Source: Rhodobacteraceae bacterium KLH11
Lineage (GTDB): Bacteria; Pseudomonadota; Alphaproteobacteria; Rhodobacterales; Rhodobacteraceae
NCBI GenBank assembly: GCA_000158135.1
Contig: DS999531.1
Location: 2,336,051-2,400,050 of the forward strand
Length of the DNA stretch: 64,000 nucleotides
Direction: 5' to 3'
In this document: one piece after another, positions 21,977 to 30,005 of the stretch
Layout of the letters: every line of letters starts with the position of its first letter
How positions within the stretch are numbered: the first letter of the stretch is position 1
The notes under the pieces: model-generated
The model's database searches: none
What the model was told of the DNA's origin: nothing
Seen by the model: only the letters and a program-made list of their open reading frames with translations
Program-made: the position numbers and the translations under genes

Positions 21977-22366
21977 ATGGACCTGAACCACGAAACCGGT
22001 GGATCGGTGGAGGGGTGGGACTCAGTGCTGCAAAGCCTTCTGACCGTCATGCGCACCCGAATAAATACGAGGGTATTCCGGCGTGAGTTTGGGTCTGATG
22101 TGCCCCTGATGATTGATGCGCCTATGAACGACAGAGGTGTCGTGTCTCTATATGTTGCTGTGGCTGAGGCAATTGAGCGCTGGGAGCCTCGCTTTGAGCT
22201 TTCGGATGTAAAGCTGCATGGTGCAGCGGACGGCGTTTTTACAATGACCCTGATCGGCAGCTACCGGCCCAAAGCACATCTCGGGGACGTTTCCACCGTA
22301 TCTGATCAGAAGCGAACTGTGCGGATGCAGCAAAACCGCGTGGATAATTGGAGTATCGCCGCATGA
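21977..22366 (+). CDS. W: baseplate protein W (gp25-like)
   Basis: The 129-residue protein has the gp25/gpW core: SVLQSLLTVMRTRINTRVFR, then REFGSDVPLMIDAPMN and AIERWEPRFELSDVKL. T4 gp25 and P2 W form the inner baseplate ring that nucleates sheath contraction. Its stop overlaps the gene J start. Confidence 0.9.
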   Translation: MDLNHETGGSVEGWDSVLQSLLTVMRTRINTRVFRREFGSDVPLMIDAPMNDRGVVSLYVAVAEAIERWEPRFELSDVKLHGAADGVFTMTLIGSYRPKAHLGDVSTVSDQKRTVRMQQNRVDNWSIAA

Positions 22367-23319
22367 GCCGTTTTGCCGCTCTGGACCTGACCACTTTAAC
22401 GCCACTAACCACGGTGGGGCAGTTGGACTACGACGCGATCCTGGAGGCCCGCCTGGTCGAACTGGAAGCTAAGCTGGTAGAGCGTTTTGAACCTGCGAAG
22501 GTTTCCGAGATCATGGGGTTGGCCCGCAATATTGCCGCCAGTCCCATGCGCTATCTGAACGAAGCTGCGGCAGCGCGTGAGTTGTACTTGGAAAATCGAA
22601 TTAACGAAGCGTTGCGTTCTGTTTTCCTTTCAACCGCTCGGGGTTCTGATCTTGATCAAATTGGTGCGAACAGGGGAGTGCTTCGCCGCGTTCTGGATGA
22701 TAGCGATCCGGATAACCTGATTTTTGAAAGTGATGAGGTGTTCCGGGCGCGCATTCAGTTGGTGATTGAGGCTTGGTCGCCACACGGGACTGCCGGGTCT
22801 TATGTTTACTGGGCCTTGGACGCGGACAACCGGGTGGTTGATGTCGTGGTCTATGGACCAAACGATGATCTTGACCCGGCGATACCGCCAGCTGAGCCGC
22901 AGATGGTTATCCTTTCCAGTGAAGGCGACGGGACGGCAGGGGCTGACCTGATCGACGCTGTGTTTGACCATTGCACGAAGGACACCCGACGTCCTGTCGC
23001 TGACAAGTTGACGGTGGTGTCAGCGACACCCGTTCCCTATGCGATTGAGGCCGTGTTGCACGTCTCATCAGCGCAGGCTGCCGCAATTGTTGAAGCTACT
23101 GCCAGCGAGGCGGCGCAGGCTTTCGTCAATGGTCGCATTCGGATCGGACGCAAGCTCTATAGTACATCCATCGGCGCGGCTTTGAAGGTTAAGGGAGTTG
23201 TTGATGTTGAGTTGATTTCGCCTGCAGCCGACATCGACATAGGGCCATTTTATGCGCCGCATTGCACGGGCATTAACATCACCCTGCAGTCGATAACGGG
23301 CGGGTGGCGCGATGTCTGA
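22363..23319 (+). CDS. J: baseplate assembly protein J
   Basis: The start ATG 22363 overlaps gene W. The 318-residue protein follows P2 gpJ: DLTTLTPLTTVGQLDYDAIL, YLNEAAAARELYLENRINEA, ARGSDLDQIGANRGVLRR and ESDEVFRARIQLVIEAWSPH, then GTAGSYVYWALDADNRVVDV. It forms baseplate wedges. It overlaps gene I by 8 bases. Confidence 0.9.
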   Translation: MSRFAALDLTTLTPLTTVGQLDYDAILEARLVELEAKLVERFEPAKVSEIMGLARNIAASPMRYLNEAAAARELYLENRINEALRSVFLSTARGSDLDQIGANRGVLRRVLDDSDPDNLIFESDEVFRARIQLVIEAWSPHGTAGSYVYWALDADNRVVDVVVYGPNDDLDPAIPPAEPQMVILSSEGDGTAGADLIDAVFDHCTKDTRRPVADKLTVVSATPVPYAIEAVLHVSSAQAAAIVEATASEAAQAFVNGRIRIGRKLYSTSIGAALKVKGVVDVELISPAADIDIGPFYAPHCTGINITLQSITGGWRDV

Positions 23320-23950
23320 TAAGGATACGTTGTTGCCGCCGACCGCTACCGATCTGGTAAAGGTTCTTGATGCTCTGGAGGAGCGGTTGTTCAGCCTTCC
23401 AGTGCAGATGATAACCAAGGATCCGATGACTGCTGATGTGGGGTTACTAGATCATCTGGCGTGGGAATACTCGGTTGATGCCTGGGACTCAAATTGGACC
23501 GAGGACATCAAGCGACAGGTTATCGCCGTCAGCGCGGAAGTGCATCGACACAAGGGCACTCCATTTGCCATCCGAAAGGCCATGTCGGCGTTCGGTGTTG
23601 ATATTGAACTGATCGAATGGTTCGATTCGGGCGGCTCCGGCGTTCCGGGTACATTCATCGCGCGCGCCTATGTGACCAACCCGCTTGATGGGGCGACGGA
23701 TCTGATCGTCACAGATCCGATTGTCAGCGCGATGCAGGCGATACTGAATAGGGTCTCGCCAGTTTCTCGGGGTTGGGCATTGCAGCTTGGCGTTCGGTCA
23801 GAGCCAACCGTTTACCAAGGTGCTTTCGCCCTGACGCATCTGCGCGTGATCGCAGGCGCACATATTGATCCACCACCGGTACTGGATGCGACGTCTTCTT
23901 TTGCAGTGATTGCAACGACGCGGATTACCAGTATCGCTACAGCCGCGTAA
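23312..23950 (+). CDS. I: tail protein I
   Basis: The 212-residue protein matches P2 gpI: LLDHLAWEYSVDAWDSNWTE followed by VSAEVHRHKGTPFAIRKAMS and VDIELIEWFD. gpI completes the baseplate wedge to which tail fibres attach. The fibre genes here are not adjacent but lie about 9.6 kb downstream, after the lysis genes. Confidence 0.88.
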   Translation: MSDKDTLLPPTATDLVKVLDALEERLFSLPVQMITKDPMTADVGLLDHLAWEYSVDAWDSNWTEDIKRQVIAVSAEVHRHKGTPFAIRKAMSAFGVDIELIEWFDSGGSGVPGTFIARAYVTNPLDGATDLIVTDPIVSAMQAILNRVSPVSRGWALQLGVRSEPTVYQGAFALTHLRVIAGAHIDPPPVLDATSSFAVIATTRITSIATAA

Positions 23951-23961
23951 GGAGCGCGTGA

Positions 23962-24018
23962 ATGGCAGGTAAAGCACTAGCTAAAGTATCATGGAGGCTG
24001 TTTAGCAACGGTCAGTGA
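23962..24018 (+). CDS. 18-residue leader-like open frame
   Basis: ATG 23962 has GGAG at 23951-23954, 7 bases upstream, and opens a frame of 18 codons (MAGKALAKVSWRLFSNGQ). It ends 22 bases before a pair of overlapping hairpins, the second a terminator. The arrangement looks like a leader peptide of an attenuator. Translation is not proven. Confidence 0.35.
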   Translation: MAGKALAKVSWRLFSNGQ

Positions 24019-24039
24019 TAGGCGCATCTGAGCGCCCAG

Positions 24040-24096
24040 TTTGCCCGGTGGATACCGGGTTCCACCCGGCAAATGCGTGCCGGGTTTTCTTTTTTG
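24040..24096 (+). terminator. attenuator-like competing hairpins before the sheath gene
   Basis: TTTGCCCGGTGGA (24040-24052) can pair with TCCACCCGGCAAA (24061-24073). Alternatively ACCCGGC (24064-24070) pairs with GCCGGGT (24079-24085), followed by TTTCTTTTTT, a strong terminator. The two structures share 24064-24070 and exclude each other. This would allow regulated read-through into the sheath and later tail genes. Confidence 0.65.
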
Positions 24097-24110
24097 GTTA
24101 GGAGAATGCA

Positions 24111-25289
24111 ATGAGCTTTCTGAATTTCCACCATGGCACGCGTCTGGCGGAATCAAACGAAACACCCGTTTTGGTCAACATCTCGCAATCGGCGGTTGTT
24201 GCCCTGCTGGGTACGGCACCGGATGCTGACGCGGACAAATTCCCGCTGAACGTCCCGGTTTTAAGTACCGGCAACCCTGCTGATTTCGCGGATTTGGGCG
24301 ACGCCGGTACGTTGAAAGATGCGGTCGATGACGTGTTCGATCAGATCAACCCATATACGATTGTTATCCGGGTCGAAGAGGGGGCGGACGCTGCTGCAAC
24401 CATGAGCAATCTGGTTGGCGATGTGACGGCCCAGACCGGCGTTCATGCGTTGTTGAAGGCTGAAGCGATGCTGGGCATCAAGCCGCGACTGATCGCGATC
24501 CCCGGCTTCACCAGCGGCGATGGTGTGACCGCGAACCCGGTTGTTGCTGAACTGATCGGCGTGCTGGATAAGTTGAAGGCCGTCGGTTTTGTTGACGGGC
24601 CGGACACTTCAGATGTTGCGGCTGTGGACTATCGCAAGCAGATCAATTCGCAGCGCGTCTACGTTGTAGACCCGAAGGTGCTGATCTGGGACACAAATAT
24701 CAGCGATTATGTTTCGCGGCCCGCTTCGGCCCGCTTCGCAGGTGTGCAGGCGCGCGTGGACACTGAACTGGGGTTCTGGCACTCGCTGTCGAACAAGCCG
24801 ATCAACGGCATCGGTGGTGCGACGCGGGCAATCGCTTACGGGCTACAGTCGGACTATTTGAACGAAAACCACGTTGGAACCATTGTCAACCTTGGTTCGG
24901 GCTTCATAACTTGGGGCAACCGTGCGGCGACATCCGATGATCTGTGGGTGTTCCTTGCGGTTCGCCGCACGGCAGACTTCATCAATGAGGCCTTGCTGGA
25001 AGCCTATCTGGAATTCGTGGACAAGCCGTTCTCTGCGGCCAACGTCAAGCTGATGGTCGAGAGTGGCAACGCCGCGATGCGCAACTTCAAAGCGTTTGGT
25101 GCAATTCTGGGCGGTCGCGTCTGGATTGATGAGGCGCTGAACGATCCGACGCAGTTGGCCGGGGGCAAGATCACGCTGAGCGTGGATTTCGAGCCGCCCG
25201 CGCCGATGGAGGATATCCGGTTCTTGGTGCACCGGAATATCAACTACTATCTGGAAGTCACCAAGGACGCGCTGAGCGCGGCCTCGTAA
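24111..25289 (+). CDS. FI: contractile tail sheath protein
   Basis: The 392-residue protein matches P2 FI sheath: FHHGTRLAESNETPVLVNIS at the start, VVALLGTAPDAD, GIKPRLIAIPGFTSG, KVLIWDTNISDYVSRPASAR, and RTADFINEALLEAYLEFVDK with FEPPAPMEDIRFLVHRNI at the end. Sheath subunits stack round the tube and contract on infection. The start has AGGAGA upstream. Confidence 0.95.
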   Translation: MSFLNFHHGTRLAESNETPVLVNISQSAVVALLGTAPDADADKFPLNVPVLSTGNPADFADLGDAGTLKDAVDDVFDQINPYTIVIRVEEGADAAATMSNLVGDVTAQTGVHALLKAEAMLGIKPRLIAIPGFTSGDGVTANPVVAELIGVLDKLKAVGFVDGPDTSDVAAVDYRKQINSQRVYVVDPKVLIWDTNISDYVSRPASARFAGVQARVDTELGFWHSLSNKPINGIGGATRAIAYGLQSDYLNENHVGTIVNLGSGFITWGNRAATSDDLWVFLAVRRTADFINEALLEAYLEFVDKPFSAANVKLMVESGNAAMRNFKAFGAILGGRVWIDEALNDPTQLAGGKITLSVDFEPPAPMEDIRFLVHRNINYYLEVTKDALSAAS

Positions 25290-25318
25290 GCTCCACAGTA
25301 GCGACAAACCCACTTAGC

Positions 25319-25345
25319 GGATGCACCGGCGGTGCATCCGTTTGT
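25319..25345 (+). terminator. weak hairpin terminator between sheath and tube genes
   Basis: GGATGCACC (25319-25327) pairs perfectly with GGTGCATCC (25331-25339) across a 3-base loop, followed by GTTTGT. The T tract is short, so it probably reduces rather than stops transcription, or it stabilises the tube mRNA. Confidence 0.5.
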
Positions 25346-25371
25346 CAACGTGTTTGAGATTGGAGACACAC

Positions 25372-25881
25372 ATGAAAAGCACACCCGCATTTATTCTGCG
25401 GAACTGCATGCTTTGGGCAAACAATGACCAGAAGCTGGGGCAGTTTTCCGAAGTCGGTATTTCGATGCCGAAAGAGAAACCGGAATCCTTCCGTAACGGC
25501 GGCATGATCAAAGAACGCAAGGCTGCGATGGGGTACGAGGTTGACGATCTCGAATTCACCATGAAGGCGTTCGATCCTGCCACCATCAAGCTGATGACCG
25601 GCAAGCCCGGCACCGAGCATCCGTTCATGGTGACGGGCGCTCTGGTTGATGAAGACGGCACCACTCACAGCGCGGTTTACACCGTGCGCGGTCGCCTGAT
25701 TTCACCGGACGCGGGCAGCTGGAAGCCGGGTGATCCTGCAGAACTGAAGTGCATGGTCGCTCAGAACTACGGCAAACTGGAAATCGACAATCAAGAGATG
25801 TTCGAGTTTGACGACTTCAACTATTCGGTCGGCGGCGAAAGCCAGACCGGTGACATCAATGCAGCCCTGCTGCTGAACTAA
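25372..25881 (+). CDS. FII: tail tube protein
   Basis: From ATG 25372 (GGAGA upstream) the 169-residue protein matches P2 FII: LRNCMLWANNDQKLGQFSEV, ISMPKEKPESFRNGGMIKER, and RGRLISPDAGSWKPGDPAEL with SVGGESQTGDINAALLLN at the end. It builds the inner tube inside the sheath. Confidence 0.93.
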   Translation: MKSTPAFILRNCMLWANNDQKLGQFSEVGISMPKEKPESFRNGGMIKERKAAMGYEVDDLEFTMKAFDPATIKLMTGKPGTEHPFMVTGALVDEDGTTHSAVYTVRGRLISPDAGSWKPGDPAELKCMVAQNYGKLEIDNQEMFEFDDFNYSVGGESQTGDINAALLLN

Positions 25882-25892
25882 AAGGTAGAACC

Positions 25893-26207
25893 ATGGACTT
25901 TCCTGTCGAAATCACACTGAAACGACCGATCACAGTCGATGAAGAAACTTTCACCAAGCTGGTGTTTGACGAACCTGACTTTGGCACCAACATCGCCGTC
26001 GAAGAGGCTGAGAAACCGGCTGAGCAATCCGTTCTTTTGCTGGCGGGGATGGCTGGTGTCGACCGGGCGGTGATCCTGAAAATCAAAAATCAGGATTACC
26101 TGCAGGTCGAAGAAAGGGTGCTTGGACCCTATCAGGCGCATATGAAGGCCCAGATGAAATCTCGGGCTGGTAAGTCGTCGGGAAACGGAGCCAAGGCGAA
26201 GTCGTAG
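25893..26207 (+). CDS. E: tail assembly chaperone gpE
   Basis: The 104-residue protein matches P2 gpE: ITLKRPITVDEETFTKLVFD, EQSVLLLAGMAGVDRAVILK and IKNQDYLQVEERVLGPYQ. Such chaperones coat the tape measure protein during tail assembly. A canonical slippery heptamer GGGAAAC lies at 26180-26186 near the 3' end, in the correct phase for a -1 shift. Confidence 0.9.
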   Translation: MDFPVEITLKRPITVDEETFTKLVFDEPDFGTNIAVEEAEKPAEQSVLLLAGMAGVDRAVILKIKNQDYLQVEERVLGPYQAHMKAQMKSRAGKSSGNGAKAKS

Positions 26208-26353
26208 CCGAGCTTCGTTTCGCCGCTGGCTTTGTCGCCAAGGTTTTCTCAACGCCCCTGCCGCAGGTATTGGCGATGAAGCAAACCGAGTTCGACAAGT
26301 GGCATCAGGCTGCGCACAAGGTTTGGGATGCGACCCGTTTGAAATTCGAGTGA
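26186..26353 (+). CDS. gpE' extension made by -1 ribosomal frameshift
   Basis: After slippage on G GGA AAC (26180-26186) the -1 frame reads RSQGEVVAELRFAAGFVAKV, then FSTPLPQVLAMKQTEFDKWH, and stops at 26351-26353. The QVLAMKQTEFDKWHQAA pattern resembles the GpE' domain of P2 (a Met, then a Trp-His pair). The fusion E-E' would start at 25893. The frame has no start codon of its own. Confidence 0.75.
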   Translation, partial: RSQGEVVAELRFAAGFVAKVFSTPLPQVLAMKQTEFDKWHQAAHKVWDATRLKFE

Positions 26354-26355
26354 GT

Positions 26356-26574
26356 TCAGTCTTCGGACAGCGGGCGCTGGAAAGCGTTCAGGGTCTCGCG
26401 CCTCATTGGGCGGTCGGGGCCGCTTTGATGCGTGAATGCACGATACATCAGGATCAGCAGCGCTGCAAAGGCCAGTGCGCCCCAAATGCCAACGGCAAAC
26501 ACAGCGAGAAAGACCGTCGCCGCAATAGCGGCGGCGATCATCAGAACGGCGAAGATCATCGCAAAGATATCCAT
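26356..26574 (-). CDS. small two-helix membrane protein, opposite to tail operon
   Basis: On the minus strand, between the chaperone and tape measure genes, a 72-residue frame has two strong membrane segments (AMIFAVLMIAAAIAATVFLA and FAVGIWGALAFAALLILMYR) and a basic tail. The ribosome binding site is weak (AGG, 4 bases before ATG 26574). Position and orientation fit a moron expressed from the prophage, but the coding status is uncertain. Confidence 0.45.
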   Translation of the reverse strand: MDIFAMIFAVLMIAAAIAATVFLAVFAVGIWGALAFAALLILMYRAFTHQSGPDRPMRRETLNAFQRPLSED

Positions 26575-26624
26575 GCACCTAAGATGGGTGTTTTCCTCAA
26601 CATTTTCAAGGTGAACGGCGGGAA

Positions 26625-29357
26625 ATGGCGACCAAACGCATAGAAACGCAGCTGACCATCCGTGCGGTGGACAAGTATTCTGCCGACGTTCGGAAAATGC
26701 AGACGGTCACTGGGCGTTTTGCAGATGGCGTTCGGACTGAGCTTGGACGGCTGCAAGGCATCCGTGGCCCACTCAAGCTCATTGAAGATTTCAAGAAAAA
26801 GCGGGACGCAGTTGAGAAATCGGCCAACGCCCTGTCGCGCGCGCAGGAGCGCGTTCGTCAGTTGAAGGCTGAAATTCGGGCCACAAAGAACCCGACAAAA
26901 AAGCTGCGTCGTGAGTTTGATGCGGCCCGCAAAACTGCCGACCGTTTGGCAAAATCGCACAACCGCAATCGCGAGCAGTTGGGCGGTTTGCGCAACCAGC
27001 TGCGTGGCGCAGGTGTAGACACCAACGATCTGGTGTCTGATGAACGTCGTCTGGCAACGGCGCTGGATCGCGGGACTTCTGCGTTTGACCGTCGTATGGA
27101 AAAGATGCGCCGACTGGACCAGATGCAGCAGCGTATCGCTGCAGGTCGTGAGCGTATGGATCGCGACTTGGCGCGCGCCGCAAACCTTAGCTTCGTGGGT
27201 GGCGCATCTCAGCAGACCGGGCGTCGGATCGTAACAGCGCTGTCCGATCCTCTGGATGAGGCCAAGACGATTGAAACGGCGATGTCCGAGATCCGCAAAG
27301 TCGTGGATTTCAGCAGCCCGGCTGATGAAGCGCGGATGAAGGCGGGCATTCTGGATTTGTCCACTGATATTCCGATGCTGGCTGAGGACATCGCCGACAT
27401 CGTTGCGGCGGGCGGGCAGTCGGGTTTCGCGAATGACGAACTGCTGCCGTTCGCCGAGCGGGCGTCCAAGGTTGGCGTTGCCTTCGATATCGCCGCCGAA
27501 AGGTCCGGCACGGCCATGGCCAAGATCAGGACCGCTCTGAGCCTGACGCTGGATGAAACGGGCGTGCTGTTCGATGGTATCAACCATCTGTCGAACAACA
27601 TGGCTTCGACCGCACCGGATGTGCTGGACTTCATTTCGCGCACGGGTGCGTCTGGCACGCAGTACGGTTTCGCGCCGTCTGAGACGCTGGCCTTTGGTTC
27701 GGCCATGATCGCGGCGGGTGCGCAGCCTGATGTAGCGGCGACATCATTCAGGAATACGGGACGGGCCTTGGCGCGCGGTGCAGGGGCTACCAAGCGCCAG
27801 AGCGCCGCGTTCAAGAGCATCGGTCTGAACCCCGAGGATGTAGCGAAGCGGCTGCAGCAGGACGCCGTGGGCACAACCATTGATGTGTTCGAGCGTATTG
27901 CCCAGCTACCTGAGCATCTGAGGGCGTCTGCATCGTCAGACATCTTCGGTGATGAGGCGCGGGCGATTGCGCCGCTGCTGACCAACTTGGACCTATTGCG
28001 CGAAGCTTTGGGGCTTGTGGCGGATGAGCGCGAGTTTTTGGGCAGCGTGGAGCGGGAATATCAAGAGCGCGCCAAAACAACCGAGAACAATGAACAACTG
28101 GCCGGGAATGAGTGGAAACGGCTCAAGACGGTGGCCGGTGAAACCATTTTGCCGCTCTACAATGAGTTGCTTGTTCTGACGCGGGAACTGATCGGCGCGA
28201 CAACTGATTGGATCAAAGAGCATCCGAAGTTGACAAAGTGGTTGCTGGTTGGCGGTCTCACCCTTGGTGCTATGGCGGTTGCCGGTGGCGTAATGCTGAC
28301 AGCAGCTGCGGGTCTTATCGGGTCTCTGGCTGTTCTCAGATTTGGCTTGGTCGGTCTGGGCGCTCGGGCGATCTTCGCGGGCGGTAGTCTGACGCGGTTG
28401 GGCGGGCGTTTCCGAATGCTCGGTCGGATGCCGCGCTTTCGGCTTGCCTCGCTGATCTCGCCAGTGCGCTGGGGCGCAAGCCTTCTGCCTGCAGTATCGT
28501 GGGGTGGGCTTGCTTCCCGGTCGGGTAAGTTCGGCATGAACGCGCGTGGGTGGGGGCGTCTGATCACGCCGCTCAAGTGGTTTGCCCGGGGGGCGTTGCG
28601 CCTGATTCCGGTGATCGGTTGGGCTGTTATGGCGGCAGAGATTGGCATGTTCGCATGGAAGTATCTTGGCCTTAGCGAACTGCCGTGGCGTGAATGGATA
28701 CCCGATATCGACTGGAAGGGGCTGGCGGCGAAGATCGGTGTGTTTTCATGGAAGGCAATCGGTCTGGCACTGCTGCCTTGGTCGATCTTCATTCCGGGTA
28801 TCGGCTGGGAAAACTGGTTCGGTTTTGAATGGGCCGATCTTCTGCCGGTTTGGGATTGGTCTGCGATCGTTCCCAAGTTCGACCTTTCCGGTTTTGGATT
28901 GTTTGGCGGTTCGGCAAGCGGTTCGTCATCCGATCCCGCTGAGCGGGCCGCAGCTGTTCGGCGCGGTCAATCACTGGGCTACGGTCGGGAAGTCACGCCG
29001 GTCACTGGCGCACGTTCGCTTGGTGGTCGGATGCGGGCCTTTCACTCGTACATGGCGGGTGAGCGCGGTCCTGAACCGATCTTTGCCAGCCGGGACTCCT
29101 ATGTCGCCACGCATTCGCAGCTGGTCCAGATGAACAGTCTGGCGCGGGGCGCGAAGAGCGCGGCTTCGTCAGCTGCGGGTTCGCTTGGTGGTCGGGGTGC
29201 GACCGGTTTGGGGGGCGGTGTGAGTATTCATATTGAACGTTTTGAGGTCACGGCACCTTCTGGCGTCTCCGATCCCGAAGGGTTGGTGGATGTAATGGAG
29301 GACAGGCTTGGCGAACGGTTGTCGGCAACGCTTTCGGCAAGTTTTTCTGATGGTTAG
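26625..29357 (+). CDS. T: tail tape measure protein
   Basis: The 910-residue protein has an N-terminal coiled coil (about residues 55-125, with KLRREFDAARKTADRLAKSH), then a TP901-type core (IETAMSEIRKVVDFSSPADE, FGSAMIAAGAQPDVAATSFR, LFQ-like IDVFERIAQLPEHLRASASS). Hydrophobic segments lie around residues 535-575, and a Trp-rich repeated region near residues 660-760 contains GMFAWKYLGLSELPWREW and GVFSWKAIGLALLPWSIF. It sets tail length and helps DNA entry. It follows the chaperone genes as usual. Confidence 0.92.
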   Translation: MATKRIETQLTIRAVDKYSADVRKMQTVTGRFADGVRTELGRLQGIRGPLKLIEDFKKKRDAVEKSANALSRAQERVRQLKAEIRATKNPTKKLRREFDAARKTADRLAKSHNRNREQLGGLRNQLRGAGVDTNDLVSDERRLATALDRGTSAFDRRMEKMRRLDQMQQRIAAGRERMDRDLARAANLSFVGGASQQTGRRIVTALSDPLDEAKTIETAMSEIRKVVDFSSPADEARMKAGILDLSTDIPMLAEDIADIVAAGGQSGFANDELLPFAERASKVGVAFDIAAERSGTAMAKIRTALSLTLDETGVLFDGINHLSNNMASTAPDVLDFISRTGASGTQYGFAPSETLAFGSAMIAAGAQPDVAATSFRNTGRALARGAGATKRQSAAFKSIGLNPEDVAKRLQQDAVGTTIDVFERIAQLPEHLRASASSDIFGDEARAIAPLLTNLDLLREALGLVADEREFLGSVEREYQERAKTTENNEQLAGNEWKRLKTVAGETILPLYNELLVLTRELIGATTDWIKEHPKLTKWLLVGGLTLGAMAVAGGVMLTAAAGLIGSLAVLRFGLVGLGARAIFAGGSLTRLGGRFRMLGRMPRFRLASLISPVRWGASLLPAVSWGGLASRSGKFGMNARGWGRLITPLKWFARGALRLIPVIGWAVMAAEIGMFAWKYLGLSELPWREWIPDIDWKGLAAKIGVFSWKAIGLALLPWSIFIPGIGWENWFGFEWADLLPVWDWSAIVPKFDLSGFGLFGGSASGSSSDPAERAAAVRRGQSLGYGREVTPVTGARSLGGRMRAFHSYMAGERGPEPIFASRDSYVATHSQLVQMNSLARGAKSAASSAAGSLGGRGATGLGGGVSIHIERFEVTAPSGVSDPEGLVDVMEDRLGERLSATLSASFSDG

Positions 29358-29369
29358 GAGGCTATTTGA

Positions 29370-29792
29370 ATGGCTGGACCTGTAACGCTGGCGTTGGGGC
29401 CGTTCCTCTTCGAGTCGCATGGCTTTGGATACACCAATCTTGGGCGATCAACGGATGTGACTTGGGCTGAACTGGAAACCGTGGGCGGGTTCAATGAACT
29501 GCAATGGACCGGCCCACGGTCGGAAACCGTAACGATCAAAGGCGTCCTGTTTCCAAGGGAATTCGGCGGGCTTGGCACGTTGGAGGGACTTCGACTGGCA
29601 GCAAAAAACGGCATACCGCTGATGCTGGTGTCATTGGGCGGCGCGGTTTTTGGAAGCCATGCCGTCCAGAAAATTGACGAAGATCGGGCGTTTCATGACC
29701 GTTCTGGTACGCCCGGTCGCAATGCCTATTCCATCGAACTGAAGCGAAAGGGCAGCGGCCTGTCGCTGCTGTCAATACTGGGGGCGCTGTAG
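29370..29792 (+). CDS. U: tail protein U
   Basis: The 140-residue protein matches P2 gpU: LGPFLFESHGFGYTNLGRST, then VGGFNELQWTGPRSETVTIK and GVLFPREFGGLGTLEGLR. gpU is part of the tail hub or baseplate assembly. The start has TAGGAGG upstream. Confidence 0.9.
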   Translation: MAGPVTLALGPFLFESHGFGYTNLGRSTDVTWAELETVGGFNELQWTGPRSETVTIKGVLFPREFGGLGTLEGLRLAAKNGIPLMLVSLGGAVFGSHAVQKIDEDRAFHDRSGTPGRNAYSIELKRKGSGLSLLSILGAL

Positions 29793-30005
29793 ATGGCAAG
29801 AACCTACACGACCGGGGAAGGTGAGGCGCTGGACCTGATTTGCCAGCGAGAATACGGGCGACAGGCCGGAGCGGTTGAGCGTGTCTTGGAGGCCAACCCG
29901 ACGCTCAAGGATGTGGCGCACCGGTTACCACGCGGGGCGTCAATTGTCCTGCCTGATCTGAACCTGCAATCCCTTACCACGCAATCCGTGAGGCTCTGGG
30001 ACTAA
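29793..30005 (+). CDS. X: tail protein X (LysM-like)
   Basis: The 70-residue protein matches P2 gpX: ARTYTTGEGEALDLICQREY, then AVERVLEANPTLKDVAHRLP and GASIVLPDL. gpX has a LysM-like fold and may bind peptidoglycan during injection. It sits between U and D, as in P2. Confidence 0.88.
   Translation: MARTYTTGEGEALDLICQREYGRQAGAVERVLEANPTLKDVAHRLPRGASIVLPDLNLQSLTTQSVRLWD

Noticed and set aside
26299..26643. 114-codon plus-strand frame between E and T
   Set aside because: It overlaps the E' extension and the minus-strand membrane frame, has no ribosome binding site and a low-quality composition; a shadow frame.
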